Assembly: GCA_947253885.1 (NCBI GenBank)
Contig: CAMYAO010000032.1
Span: forward strand, 1-13,380
From: an uncultured Clostridium sp.
GTDB lineage: Bacteria; Bacillota; Clostridia; Lachnospirales; Lachnospiraceae
Length of the DNA: 13,380 bases
Direction of reading: 5' to 3'
The notes under the pieces were generated by a model that was given only the letters and a program-made list of their open reading frames with translations, had not been told where the DNA came from and did no database searches. Position 1 is the first letter of the stretch. Every line of letters starts with the position of its first letter. The translations under genes and the position numbers were made by a program. Below are positions 6,035-12,467 of this stretch, piece by piece.

Positions 6035-7215
6035 TGCTCCTCCTTTGGAAGCCAAAAACCGTTTTTCTTCCTTAATTTTATGCTTTTTTTCGTAAATAAA
6101 ACATTCTTTTCTTCATTAATCTTTTTCAAAAGTTCTTTGTCTTTTTCTAGCGATAACAATCTATTCTTTATCACCCCACAATCTCCCAATTCTATACCAA
6201 TCCAATTTCTATTCAATAATTCTGCCACTGCATATGTTGTACCACTTCCGCCAAAGGGATCTAGTATTAAATCACTTTCGTTACTGCTAAATGAAATTAC
6301 CCTATCTAATAATTTTACAGAAAGTTCATTATATAATCTATTTTTTCCATTTCTCACAGGAAAAATGTCATACCATACATCTGCTATATTAACCCCTAGA
6401 GTATTCATTTTATATTTATACCCACCATAATCTTTATATTCTCCCCCACAATGCCTACACGTTTGAATTGGTAATCTTTGTTTGTTAAATGTGTTTGCCT
6501 TTACTCCTTTAGTAAAATAAAGTAATCCATAATGTGAAGGTGTATATTTATCTTTTATTGGGAAGCTATTTTTCATATCAATTGCAATCCAATTTTGAAA
6601 ACAAAGTTTACAATTTAAATACTCCGCATAATATACGCACCACTTTGGAATATTATATATATACAATGATCCACCTGGTTTTAAAATTCTTACACATTCA
6701 TCCAGCCATTGTTTACTCCAATTTATATATTTGCTAATTGTCAAATCATCACTTCTTCCGTTAGCATACTCTTTCTTCAAATTAAATGGTGGATCCGCAA
6801 AAATTAAATCAATTGTATTATCTTGGATTTGTGGTAATATTTCTAGACAATCTGCATGATATAGTTTTCCTCTGTTTGTCTTAAATTCTATTTTACCCTT
6901 CTTTCTACCTTTTCTTTTTTGAGTTTCTTCCTCTTTTAATAAATCTGCTATAGCCGATATATGGTTTAAATAGCTTTCCTCATATTCTTTAGGAATACTT
7001 CCAAGCATCAAATCGATTTCCAGTCTTTTCAATTCGAACTCATCAAATATTATATCTAGAATGTCTTCTGTTAAAAGTGTGGTGCAATTATTTTTCAACA
7101 GTCCTAGTTGCTCTGAAGTAAGTCCTCTTTTTCTAAGCCTTTTTTTCACTTCATCTTCTTTTATTCCATCTTTATCTGCTTTAAAAACAATCGCATCATA
7201 TATTGTGTAAAACAT
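6031..7215 (-). CDS. Beta-class DNA methyltransferase (N6-adenine or N4-cytosine), DPPF type
   Basis: This is a 394-residue amino-methyltransferase of the N6_N4_Mtase family. The catalytic motif IV DPPFNLKK (residues 141-148) precedes the SAM-binding motif I LDPFGGSGTT (318-327), the order of the beta class. DPPF favours adenine-N6, without excluding cytosine-N4. Residues 145-315, between the motifs, include the likely target recognition region and a CRHC pair at 253-256. The N-terminal 115 residues are charged and helical-looking and are not recognised. The ATG at 7215 lies 2 bp after the endonuclease stop. A TTG at 7221, overlapping that stop and closer to AGGTG, is an alternative start. 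It has no dedicated nuclease partner unless the following ParA/SIR2 pair serves that function. Confidence 0.9.
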   Translation of the reverse strand: MFYTIYDAIVFKADKDGIKEDEVKKRLRKRGLTSEQLGLLKNNCTTLLTEDILDIIFDEFELKRLEIDLMLGSIPKEYEESYLNHISAIADLLKEEETQKRKGRKKGKIEFKTNRGKLYHADCLEILPQIQDNTIDLIFADPPFNLKKEYANGRSDDLTISKYINWSKQWLDECVRILKPGGSLYIYNIPKWCVYYAEYLNCKLCFQNWIAIDMKNSFPIKDKYTPSHYGLLYFTKGVKANTFNKQRLPIQTCRHCGGEYKDYGGYKYKMNTLGVNIADVWYDIFPVRNGKNRLYNELSVKLLDRVISFSSNESDLILDPFGGSGTTYAVAELLNRNWIGIELGDCGVIKNRLLSLEKDKELLKKINEEKNVLFTKKSIKLRKKNGFWLPKEEQ

Positions 7216-7217
7216 AG

Positions 7218-8138
7218 TCAACTGTCACCTATATACTTTTTATTTTTTTCTTTATCACATACCGGAAATCTCTTAACATACTCATAAATTCTCTTAAGCA
7301 TTCCGTCTTTATCTTCTCCCAATTCACCACGAATCTTATCGCCAAAGCCCATATATGTATTGAATCCAAGCATATATACAGCCATTGCCATAGACAGCTC
7401 GTCATTTTCATCACCATATAATGATGCCACTTTTCTCAATTCATCAATAACTGTATCGTGCGGTACTTCAACACCGCCTTCTTCATTTACAACAGAATTA
7501 ATTACCTCCGGCAATGCCATACACATCTTGTAAAATGCATCTTCCTCACCAGTGAGAATTGCATAAAACTGATCCATACTCACACGGCAAATCAATCTAT
7601 GCTGTACATTTTTCCCATCAACTTTTGTTGACCATTTTATATTCTGTGATTTCTTTGCAATTGCTTCAACTAACAGACATGCACAATCATCGTCTTCCAG
7701 AATCTGTCCTTGCATTTTTATATATGTTTTTGCGGAAGATGCAGAATTCATAGTATTGTGTTTGTTCTTCATTTCTACATATATTGTATGTACAATATCT
7801 CCATCTGGCATTTGTATTCCATCTGGATTTCTGTAAATAACATCCCAGCCTGCTTGTGGGACTTCGCAGCCTTTGAAATAAGAAAAAATATTCTGATGAA
7901 AATATCCTATATCATTATTATTAGACTTATCTCTCTGCCGAAAAATTTCATTATTTACAATTTCTTCCCAACTTGTACGATATACCGACTTATCAAAAAT
8001 CAGTTTGATTGGATCAATCAAGTTACTATTAAACCGCTTCAAATCATACGATTCTAGCTTTTCTCCATATTTCATAATCGTTGCACGCACATGCTTCTTA
8101 AAATCTTCTTCTGATATAAAATCTAAATTCCACGCCAT
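7218..8138 (-). CDS. Eco47II-family Type II restriction endonuclease
   Basis: This 306-residue protein resembles the Eco47II restriction endonuclease family, whose founder cuts GGNCC. The recalled signature is an N-terminus with FISEEDFKKHVR, then RFNSNLIDPIKLIFD, and RQRDKSNNNDIGYFHQN. A PD-(D/E)xK-like centre is visible as D99 (AGWDVIY) with E122 and K124 (YVEMKNKHNT). The gene begins directly after the methyltransferase stop (TAAATG), with a G-rich ribosome site inside the end of the methyltransferase gene. This order should let the protective methylase be made first. GGNCC, or a subset such as GGWCC, is inferred from the family and not shown by sequence. Confidence 0.82.
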   Translation of the reverse strand: MAWNLDFISEEDFKKHVRATIMKYGEKLESYDLKRFNSNLIDPIKLIFDKSVYRTSWEEIVNNEIFRQRDKSNNNDIGYFHQNIFSYFKGCEVPQAGWDVIYRNPDGIQMPDGDIVHTIYVEMKNKHNTMNSASSAKTYIKMQGQILEDDDCACLLVEAIAKKSQNIKWSTKVDGKNVQHRLICRVSMDQFYAILTGEEDAFYKMCMALPEVINSVVNEEGGVEVPHDTVIDELRKVASLYGDENDELSMAMAVYMLGFNTYMGFGDKIRGELGEDKDGMLKRIYEYVKRFPVCDKEKNKKYIGDS

Positions 8139-9371
8139 TTATTTTACCCCCTCTAATGATTTATGTATCTCCAACCCAATTTCATATGCTAAATTGACGG
8201 GAACAGCATTTCCAACCTGTTTATACTGAGATTGAACACTTCCACAAAACTGCCATTCATCCGGAAATGTTTGACATCTTGCATTCTCACGTACTGTAAA
8301 CGGTCTTGCTTCCACTGGATGGCATCTTTCTGTTTGCTTCTGAGACGGTGAAGTCAATACCGTCAATGATGGTTCATCCAAACTCATTCTCCTAAGAATT
8401 CCTGTTCTTCCGCCTTCCATATCCCAACAACTTTTCATATATGCTTTTGCAATCTCTGGATCGATATCTCTCCAATATCCTCCAGGTGGAACTAATTCAA
8501 ATATTTTTCTTTTATTTTCCCCGTATGGCACTCCTGATCCTTCTGGGCAATCCAATAAAACATCTCTCAAAACAGGCTTATAATCATGTTCTTTAGGAAA
8601 TGAGAATGAAATTTTTCCCACTAAATCATTTCTAATTCCAACAGTGATTAGCCTCTCTCTTTTCTGCGGCACACCAAAATTCCAGGCATTTAAAACTTTT
8701 TTCTGAATGGTATATCCCGCCTGTTCAAAAATATTGGTTATCGCCGCATATGTTCTTCCCTTATCATGAGTCAGCAATCCTCGCACATTTTCAAATAAAA
8801 ACATCTTTGGCTGTAATTTCTGTAAAAAAGTTGCATAGTGATAAAAAAGTGTTCCTCTTGCATCTTCAAGTCCTAATCTTTTTCCAGCATAGGAAAAAGC
8901 CTGACACGGTGCCCCTCCCGATAATAAATCCAGGTCTCCTTTTTTTATGCCAAAATAATCTTCCAAATCCAAACAAGATATATTAGCTATATCATCATGA
9001 ATAACTCTCCAGTTCGGCCTATTGGTCTTTAAAGATTCTGCAGCATCTTTATCAAACTCTATTAGTCCCAATGGTTCAAATCCAGCTTTTTCTATCCCTA
9101 AAGCCAAACCGCCAGCTCCCGCAAACAGTTCTATGGTTGTAAATGCATCACTATCGATTTGTATTGGTTCTTCTTTTTGTATCTCTACAACATCTTCTAT
9201 CTTGCAATTTAATGTAAAACATATTTTTTCTATTGATTCAAATGAAACTGGCTCATTCTTTCCTAATCGAGCTAACACATTAAAACTTATTCCTGACGCT
9301 TCCTTCAATTCTGTGCGGTTCATTTTTTTATCTATTAGTAATTTCCATAATTTGTCATAACAAATCGCCAT
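8139..9371 (-). CDS. DNA cytosine-5 methyltransferase with N-terminal HTH domain
   Basis: This 410-residue Dcm-family enzyme methylates C5 of cytosine. Motif I is FAGAGGLALG (83-92), motif IV is GGAPCQAFSYAG with nucleophile Cys156, motif VI is FENVRG (193-198), and motif VIII is QKRERL (236-241). Motif IX is RCQTFPDEW and motif X is QVGNAVP near the C-terminus. Residues 1-65 form an XRE/HTH_26-like domain (MNRTELKEASGISFNVLARL, then EKICFTLNCKIEDV). Comparable fusions in M.SsoII/M.Ecl18kI-type enzymes repress their own promoters, so autoregulation is likely. The start at 9371 follows TGGAGG; an in-frame ATG 36 nt upstream lacks such a site. It is the first gene of the five-gene operon and partner of the adjacent Eco47II-like nuclease. 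Confidence 0.95.
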   Translation of the reverse strand: MAICYDKLWKLLIDKKMNRTELKEASGISFNVLARLGKNEPVSFESIEKICFTLNCKIEDVVEIQKEEPIQIDSDAFTTIELFAGAGGLALGIEKAGFEPLGLIEFDKDAAESLKTNRPNWRVIHDDIANISCLDLEDYFGIKKGDLDLLSGGAPCQAFSYAGKRLGLEDARGTLFYHYATFLQKLQPKMFLFENVRGLLTHDKGRTYAAITNIFEQAGYTIQKKVLNAWNFGVPQKRERLITVGIRNDLVGKISFSFPKEHDYKPVLRDVLLDCPEGSGVPYGENKRKIFELVPPGGYWRDIDPEIAKAYMKSCWDMEGGRTGILRRMSLDEPSLTVLTSPSQKQTERCHPVEARPFTVRENARCQTFPDEWQFCGSVQSQYKQVGNAVPVNLAYEIGLEIHKSLEGVK

Positions 9372-9407
9372 TAAAATTCCTCCAAAATTCAAAATAGTAC
9401 AAATCAT

Positions 9408-9436
9408 ATTTTATCATATACCACAATTAGCAACAA
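9408..9436 (-). promoter_or_regulatory. Promoter of the five-gene defence operon
   Basis: On the minus strand, TTGTTG (9436-9431), a 17-nt spacer, and TAAAAT (9413-9408) form a reasonable sigma-A promoter about 37 nt upstream of the methyltransferase ATG at 9371. Confidence 0.6.
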
Positions 9437-9488
9437 GCAATTCCCTCACTATATCGTTAGATTTCCTCTTGTATATTTCTTAACCCGT

Positions 9489-9517
9489 TTGCTATTTCTC
9501 CTGTTTTTTGATAATAT
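9489..9517 (+). promoter_or_regulatory. Candidate promoter of vsr
   Basis: TTGCTA (9489-9494), a 17-nt spacer, and TAATAT (9512-9517) lie about 44 nt before the vsr ATG at 9561. The arrangement is divergent from the methyltransferase operon. Confidence 0.5.
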
Positions 9518-9560
9518 ATTCTCATATTCTCATCAGTTCAGGTAGAAAGAAGGTACCTAT

Positions 9561-10075
9561 ATGTCGCATGATTCCGCTACTGTTTCAAACAATATGCGTA
9601 AGATTCACAGTAAAGATACTTCCATAGAACTATTGCTCCGAAAATCTCTATGGCACAAAGGTTATCGCTATCGCAAAAATTATAAAGCTCTCCCTGGTTC
9701 TCCTGACATTGTTCTTACCAAATATAAAATTGCTATTTTTTCGATAGTGAATTTTTTCACGGAAAAGATTGAGAGATTCTCAAGCTTCGGATTGAAAAGA
9801 GAAAAAATCCAGACTTTTGGATCAAAAAAATCGAGCGAAATCGTAATCGTGATTGTGAAAATGATAAAAAACTTCTATTTCTAGGCTATACTGTCCTTCA
9901 CTTCTGGGGGCAGGACATTTCCAAACATACAGATGAGTGTTTACAAGCCATTGAAGAAGCCATTTGGGATACAAAATTTTCTGATACAGCCACCGACTAT
10001 GATATATCTGAAGAATACCCCTTCCTATACAGGAGGCTGTCCACAACGCATGCAGACAGCCTCTTTTCTACATAA
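9561..10075 (+). pseudogene. vsr: Very short patch repair endonuclease (Vsr), doubly broken
   Basis: Vsr nicks T:G mismatches left by deamination of 5-methylcytosine and normally accompanies Dcm-type methylases. The N-terminus is clear: MSHDSATVSNNMRKIHSKDT, then WHKGYRYRKNYKALPGSPDI. At 9741-9742 a G is missing (TTTTGCGAT expected, TTTTCGAT seen), which breaks AIFCDSEFFHGKDW. In the restored frame a TGA at 9770-9772 replaces the conserved Trp codon of GKDW. After that the frame is clean to 10075 (KNPDFWIKKIERNRNRDCEN, then LFLGYTVLHFWGQDISKHT). Two independent lesions make function very unlikely. The start at 9561 follows AGAAGG about 8 nt upstream. Confidence 0.92.
10033..10069 (+). terminator. 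Terminator between the convergent vsr and tnpV genes
   Basis: GAGGCTGTC (10033-10041) and GACAGCCTC (10055-10063) form a perfect 9-bp stem with a 13-nt loop, followed by TTTTCT on the plus strand. It overlaps the end of the vsr frame. The minus strand lacks a T-run, so it probably works mainly for vsr. Confidence 0.75.
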
Positions 10076-10442
10076 AGATTATATTTTTATATACTATTTC
10101 TTCAGCAGTTTCTTTGATATTATTCATCCTCCTCACCCATTCCATCTGATCCTGCACCTTCAATTCTTCCGTCACGCCCCACTGTTCGGCCATCTGTTCC
10201 ATCAGCATCTCGACTTTTTCTCTTGCTTCTTTATCAACCTGATTCAGATGCTCCGTCAGTTTCCCGGTCAGCACCAGATACTGATACCTGGCACTCCTGT
10301 GTTCCTTTAGAAACTGCTTTCGCATTATTCCATATTTCCCATATGTAGGTTCTTCCTCATTGATTTCCAGATCCGGCAGATAATAATCTCCATGCAGTGT
10401 GTAGCTCAATCTGTTCTTTTCATCATAAATCTGTTTCTTCAT
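10068..10442 (-). CDS. tnpV: TnpV family transposon-encoded protein
   Basis: This 124-residue protein matches the TnpV family found on Tn4451-like and other Clostridia mobilisable elements. Hallmarks are the opening MKKQIYDEKNRLSYTLHGDY, then YLPDL, EEPTYGKYGIMRKQFLKEHR, LTGKLTEHLNQVDKEARE and QMEWVRRMNNIKETAEEIV. It appears full length and intact. The function of TnpV is not established, and it serves as a marker of mobile elements. The gene converges on vsr, with stops separated by a few bases. The ribosome site is weak (GGAG about 12 nt upstream), and translation may rely on read-through from the preceding short frame. Confidence 0.85.
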   Translation of the reverse strand: MKKQIYDEKNRLSYTLHGDYYLPDLEINEEEPTYGKYGIMRKQFLKEHRSARYQYLVLTGKLTEHLNQVDKEAREKVEMLMEQMAEQWGVTEELKVQDQMEWVRRMNNIKETAEEIVYKNIIFM

Positions 10443-10536
10443 ATTCTTACAACTCCATTCCTCTGTATTTTGTTTTGTTCTTCTTTATCTGTGCACTGGC
10501 TGTCACACATTCTTTTACCTGTTCAAATAATGTCAC
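10443..10536 (-). pseudogene. Short reading frame resembling a primase N-terminus, truncated
   Basis: On the minus strand, GCAGGAGG is followed 5 nt later by GTG, opening about 30 codons that start VTLFEQVKECVTAS. This resembles the first residues of the DNA primase (CHC2-type) genes carried by Clostridia mobilisable elements. Homology ends after a dozen residues, and the frame stops just before tnpV. It is probably a deletion scar joining a primase start to the tnpV leader. The stretch between it and the integrase remnant (10537-10685) holds no gene I can recognise. Confidence 0.35.
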
Positions 10537-10685
10537 TTCTACCTCCTGCCCCTCCGAGCAAGCCTCCGATGAACAGATATTTGGGAATTGTTGTATCTTT
10601 CAATTCATGATATACTTAATCTGCCAAGATGGTATATCAGTGAATCTGATTATCCGAGAACTTGCTCAGATATTTTGTCTGGGCT

Positions 10686-11030
10686 TTTTCTTGAATGATA
10701 TTCTGCCACTGGATTACATCTGCCGGTGTAATTTCATTCATTTTTCTTGTTCAAAATATGGAACAATGTGCTTGTTCATCATATGCTGCTTATTTCGGAT
10801 TGAATTTTCTTTGAGTTCTTTTCTCTTATCTTCAAAATAAACTTCAATGAAACTTCCCATCTCCATTTTCATATCCGCTGCAGTCTTTCTCATAAATTCC
10901 TTTTCATAATTCAATGCTTCTTTCTTTGTCTTGAACCCTCTTTTCAGCTTCTGCGTCTTTTTCCTGTCCAGTCAATATAACGGGAGCTCACACACCAGAT
11001 TCCCTGTTTTGTGTCCTTGTAAGCTGACAT
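10686..11030 (-). pseudogene. int: Tyrosine recombinase (integrase), frameshifted and truncated
   Basis: This is the N-terminal third of a Tn916/ICE-type tyrosine integrase. It opens MSAYKDTKQGIWCVSSRYID, then WTGKRRR (the arm-binding AP2-like domain). It continues after a one-base deletion near 10952 as KLKRGFKTKKEALNYEKEFM, then the core-binding SAM-like domain (SFIEVYFEDKRKELKENSIR). A second one-base loss in the A-run opposite 10741-10745 shifts the frame into MNEITPADVIQWQNIIQEK. Recognisable sequence ends at about 10686, and the whole catalytic domain (R-H-R-Y) is absent. The start at 11030 has AAGGAGG about 5 nt upstream and follows the HTH gene by 12 bp. This dead integrase probably inserted the island. 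Confidence 0.85.
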
Positions 11031-11042
11031 CTTAAAACCTCC

Positions 11043-11234
11043 TTAAACTGCTCGCTGAGACCATCCATAAAATTTTGTTTCCCAGTAGGGATGTAGAATC
11101 TTTCCACGAACTGCTACATATCCTTCCTTTGCCAGTTCATCATTAAGCTGTTTCAGAATCGAATATGCCTTACTACGCTTTACACCCAGTTCATTTATAA
11201 CATCATCTACTGTCATCATATAATTGGTTCTCAT
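11043..11234 (-). CDS. Small HTH protein (excisionase-like) upstream of the integrase
   Basis: This 63-residue basic protein has a winged-helix-like core, YMMTVDDVINELGVKRSKAY followed by SILKQLNDELAKEG, and the ending ILHPYWETKFYG. The type is seen just upstream of integrases in Clostridia conjugative and mobilisable elements and probably acts as excisionase or regulator. It is intact, 12 bp from the integrase start and divergent from the XRE gene, sharing a regulatory region with it. Only a weak ribosome site is visible before the ATG at 11234. Confidence 0.7.
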   Translation of the reverse strand: MRTNYMMTVDDVINELGVKRSKAYSILKQLNDELAKEGYVAVRGKILHPYWETKFYGWSQRAV

Positions 11235-11272
11235 TTCCAGTCACTTTTGTTGTTCTCTTATAATAATTCACT

Positions 11273-11302
11273 TTTGTGCTAGAATAGAAGCACAAATATA
11301 AT
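11273..11302 (+). promoter_or_regulatory. XRE promoter with overlapping 8-bp inverted-repeat operator
   Basis: TTGTGC (11274-11279), a 17-nt spacer, and TATAAT (11297-11302) form a promoter ahead of the ATG at 11319. A perfect inverted repeat, TTTGTGCT (11273-11280) and AGCACAAA (11289-11296) with an 8-nt gap, covers the -35 and spacer, as expected for a repressor dimer site. TCACTTTTGT also occurs twice in direct orientation (11241-11250, 11268-11277). This suggests control of both divergent genes. Confidence 0.65.
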
Positions 11303-11318
11303 TAAGGAGGCAGCCATA

Positions 11319-11856
11319 ATGGTAGGTAAAAAAATCCGGGCATACCGAGAATTCAGAGGATACAGTCAGATACAATTAGCCGAGCTGTCTGGCATTAATG
11401 TTGGTACGATAAGAAAATATGAACTAGGAATCCGGAATCCAAAGCCGAACCAGTTAGAAAAGATAGCAACTGCACTGGGATTAAATGTCAGTGTTTTTCT
11501 GGATTTTAATATTGAAACAGTTGGAGACGTACTCTCTCTATTGTTCTCTATTGTTCTCTATTGATGATTCGGTAACCCTCTCACTTGCAGAAACATCCGA
11601 TCAGAAGGTTGCGCTGACATTTGATAATCCTACAATGCAGGATTTCTTTAAGAAATGGTGTCAGTTTAAAAATGTCTACGAAAAGGAAAAGGCTGAAATA
11701 TTAGCTATTGAAGATGAAGATAAGAGACAGGAAGAGCTGGGTAAACTGAATGCTACCCAGGAAGAATGGAAATTACGTGCTATGGGAACTACGATAGGTT
11801 GTCATACTATCGTCAAAAAAGCAGCGAGGACAATACTGTCAGGGTTTATGATTTGA
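11319..11856 (+). pseudogene. XRE-family repressor broken by a 10-bp tandem duplication
   Basis: The N-terminal Cro/CI helix-turn-helix is clear: IRAYREFRGYSQIQLAELSG, then INVGTIRKYELGIRNPKPNQ and LEKIATALGLNVSVFLDFNI. The first frame stops at 11562-11564, after LSLLFSIVLY. The rest of the protein continues in another frame to 11856 (FSIDDSVTLSLAETSDQ, then ALTFDNPTMQDFFKKWCQF and AMGTTIGCHTIVKKA). The cause is visible: TTGTTCTCTA is repeated exactly at 11541-11550 and 11551-11560. Removing one copy restores a frame of about 175 residues. The start at 11319 has AAGGAGG 8 nt upstream. The protein would be the element's regulator; as it stands only the DNA-binding part of about 81 residues is made. 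Confidence 0.88.
11541..11560 (+). repeat. 10-bp tandem duplication inside the XRE gene
   Basis: TTGTTCTCTA occurs twice in tandem, flanked by partial copies (CTCTCTA before, TTG after). A unit of 10 bp is not a multiple of three, so each gain or loss shifts the reading frame. Confidence 0.95.
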
Positions 11857-12254
11857 CTTAATTTTAGCATTTATAGAAAGTGTGGCGAAATAGTTACTTT
11901 TAGATTAATTGAAGAAACTGATCCATATCTTATTTATTGGTATTTTCAAATGGTAATGAAGATGAAATGCATAGAATTATACTAATTGACAAATTAAATG
12001 AAACTGTAGAAATTCAGAAAATGGCACATGATGATTTTTCTCATATTGTTACTGTAGATGAGCAAAATGAACTCCGAAATTCTGTTAATGACACGAGAAA
12101 AGAAGAAGGACTTCCACTTTTAACCGAAGAAGAATGGCCTTCAGCATCAACTGCGTTTAAAAAAACCTTTTTTGCAGATCATGCTATCAGAAAAATCATA
12201 GAAAGTTATAATTCCGGGGAAATTTTAAAAGAAGGAATGTCTGCTTGGTATTAA
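11857..12254 (+). pseudogene. Unrecognised protein, N-terminus missing and one frameshift
   Basis: The frame directly after the XRE stop encodes FSIYRKCGEIVTFRLIEETD, then PYLIYWYF. It then needs a one-base shift in the T-run at 11943-11946 to continue as SNGNEDEMHRIILIDKLNE, through EEGLPLLTEEEWPSASTAFK, to the stop at 12254 (GEILKEGMSAWY). Together this is about 130 residues. There is no start codon or ribosome site at the head, so the N-terminus is lost. The C-terminal part is hydrophilic and acidic. I do not recognise a family. Confidence 0.5.
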
Positions 12255-12293
12255 AAGTCAAAATTATATATTTTGTTATCATTCTGTTATCAC

Positions 12294-12334
12294 AAACGGT
12301 TGTCAGGATAATCTCCCGGCAACCGTTTTTCTTT
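12294..12334 (+). terminator. Terminator for the rightward island genes
   Basis: AAACGGTTG (12294-12302) and CAACCGTTT (12320-12328) form a perfect 9-bp stem followed by a T-rich tail (TTCTTT). It lies 40 bp after the last plus-strand frame. Confidence 0.8.
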
Positions 12335-12381
12335 ATCATTCGTTATTCTTTTCCGACTTATTTAACTTTTTTAAGCAACAG

Positions 12382-12411
12382 AAAAACCCCAGAAACACAA
12401 GGTTTCTGGAG
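12382..12411 (-). terminator. Terminator of the tuf gene as it now stands
   Basis: On the minus strand, CTCCAGAAAC (12411-12402) pairs with GTTTCTGGGG (12396-12387), a 10-bp stem with one G-T pair and a 5-nt loop, followed by TTTTT. It lies about 57 bp after the tuf stop. Its sequence is unrelated to the terminator after the displaced tuf end. Confidence 0.88.
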
Positions 12412-12467
12412 TATCTTACGTTTGGACACAAGTTATCTTACGATAACAAATCTATATTCAGATTGTA

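Noticed and set aside
6080..6737. Plus-strand frames opposite the beta-class methyltransferase
   Set aside because: They are low-complexity antisense frames without ribosome sites, overlapping a gene with clear DPPF and FGGSGTT motifs.
10397..10840. Plus-strand open frames rich in Cys, Ser and Phe
   Set aside because: They are antisense to the integrase remnant, the primase-like stub and the tnpV start, which have family matches on the other strand.
11541..11560. CRISPR-like or minisatellite array
   Set aside because: There are only two full 10-bp units with no spacers. It is a simple tandem duplication inside a coding gene. No CRISPR array was seen anywhere in the window.
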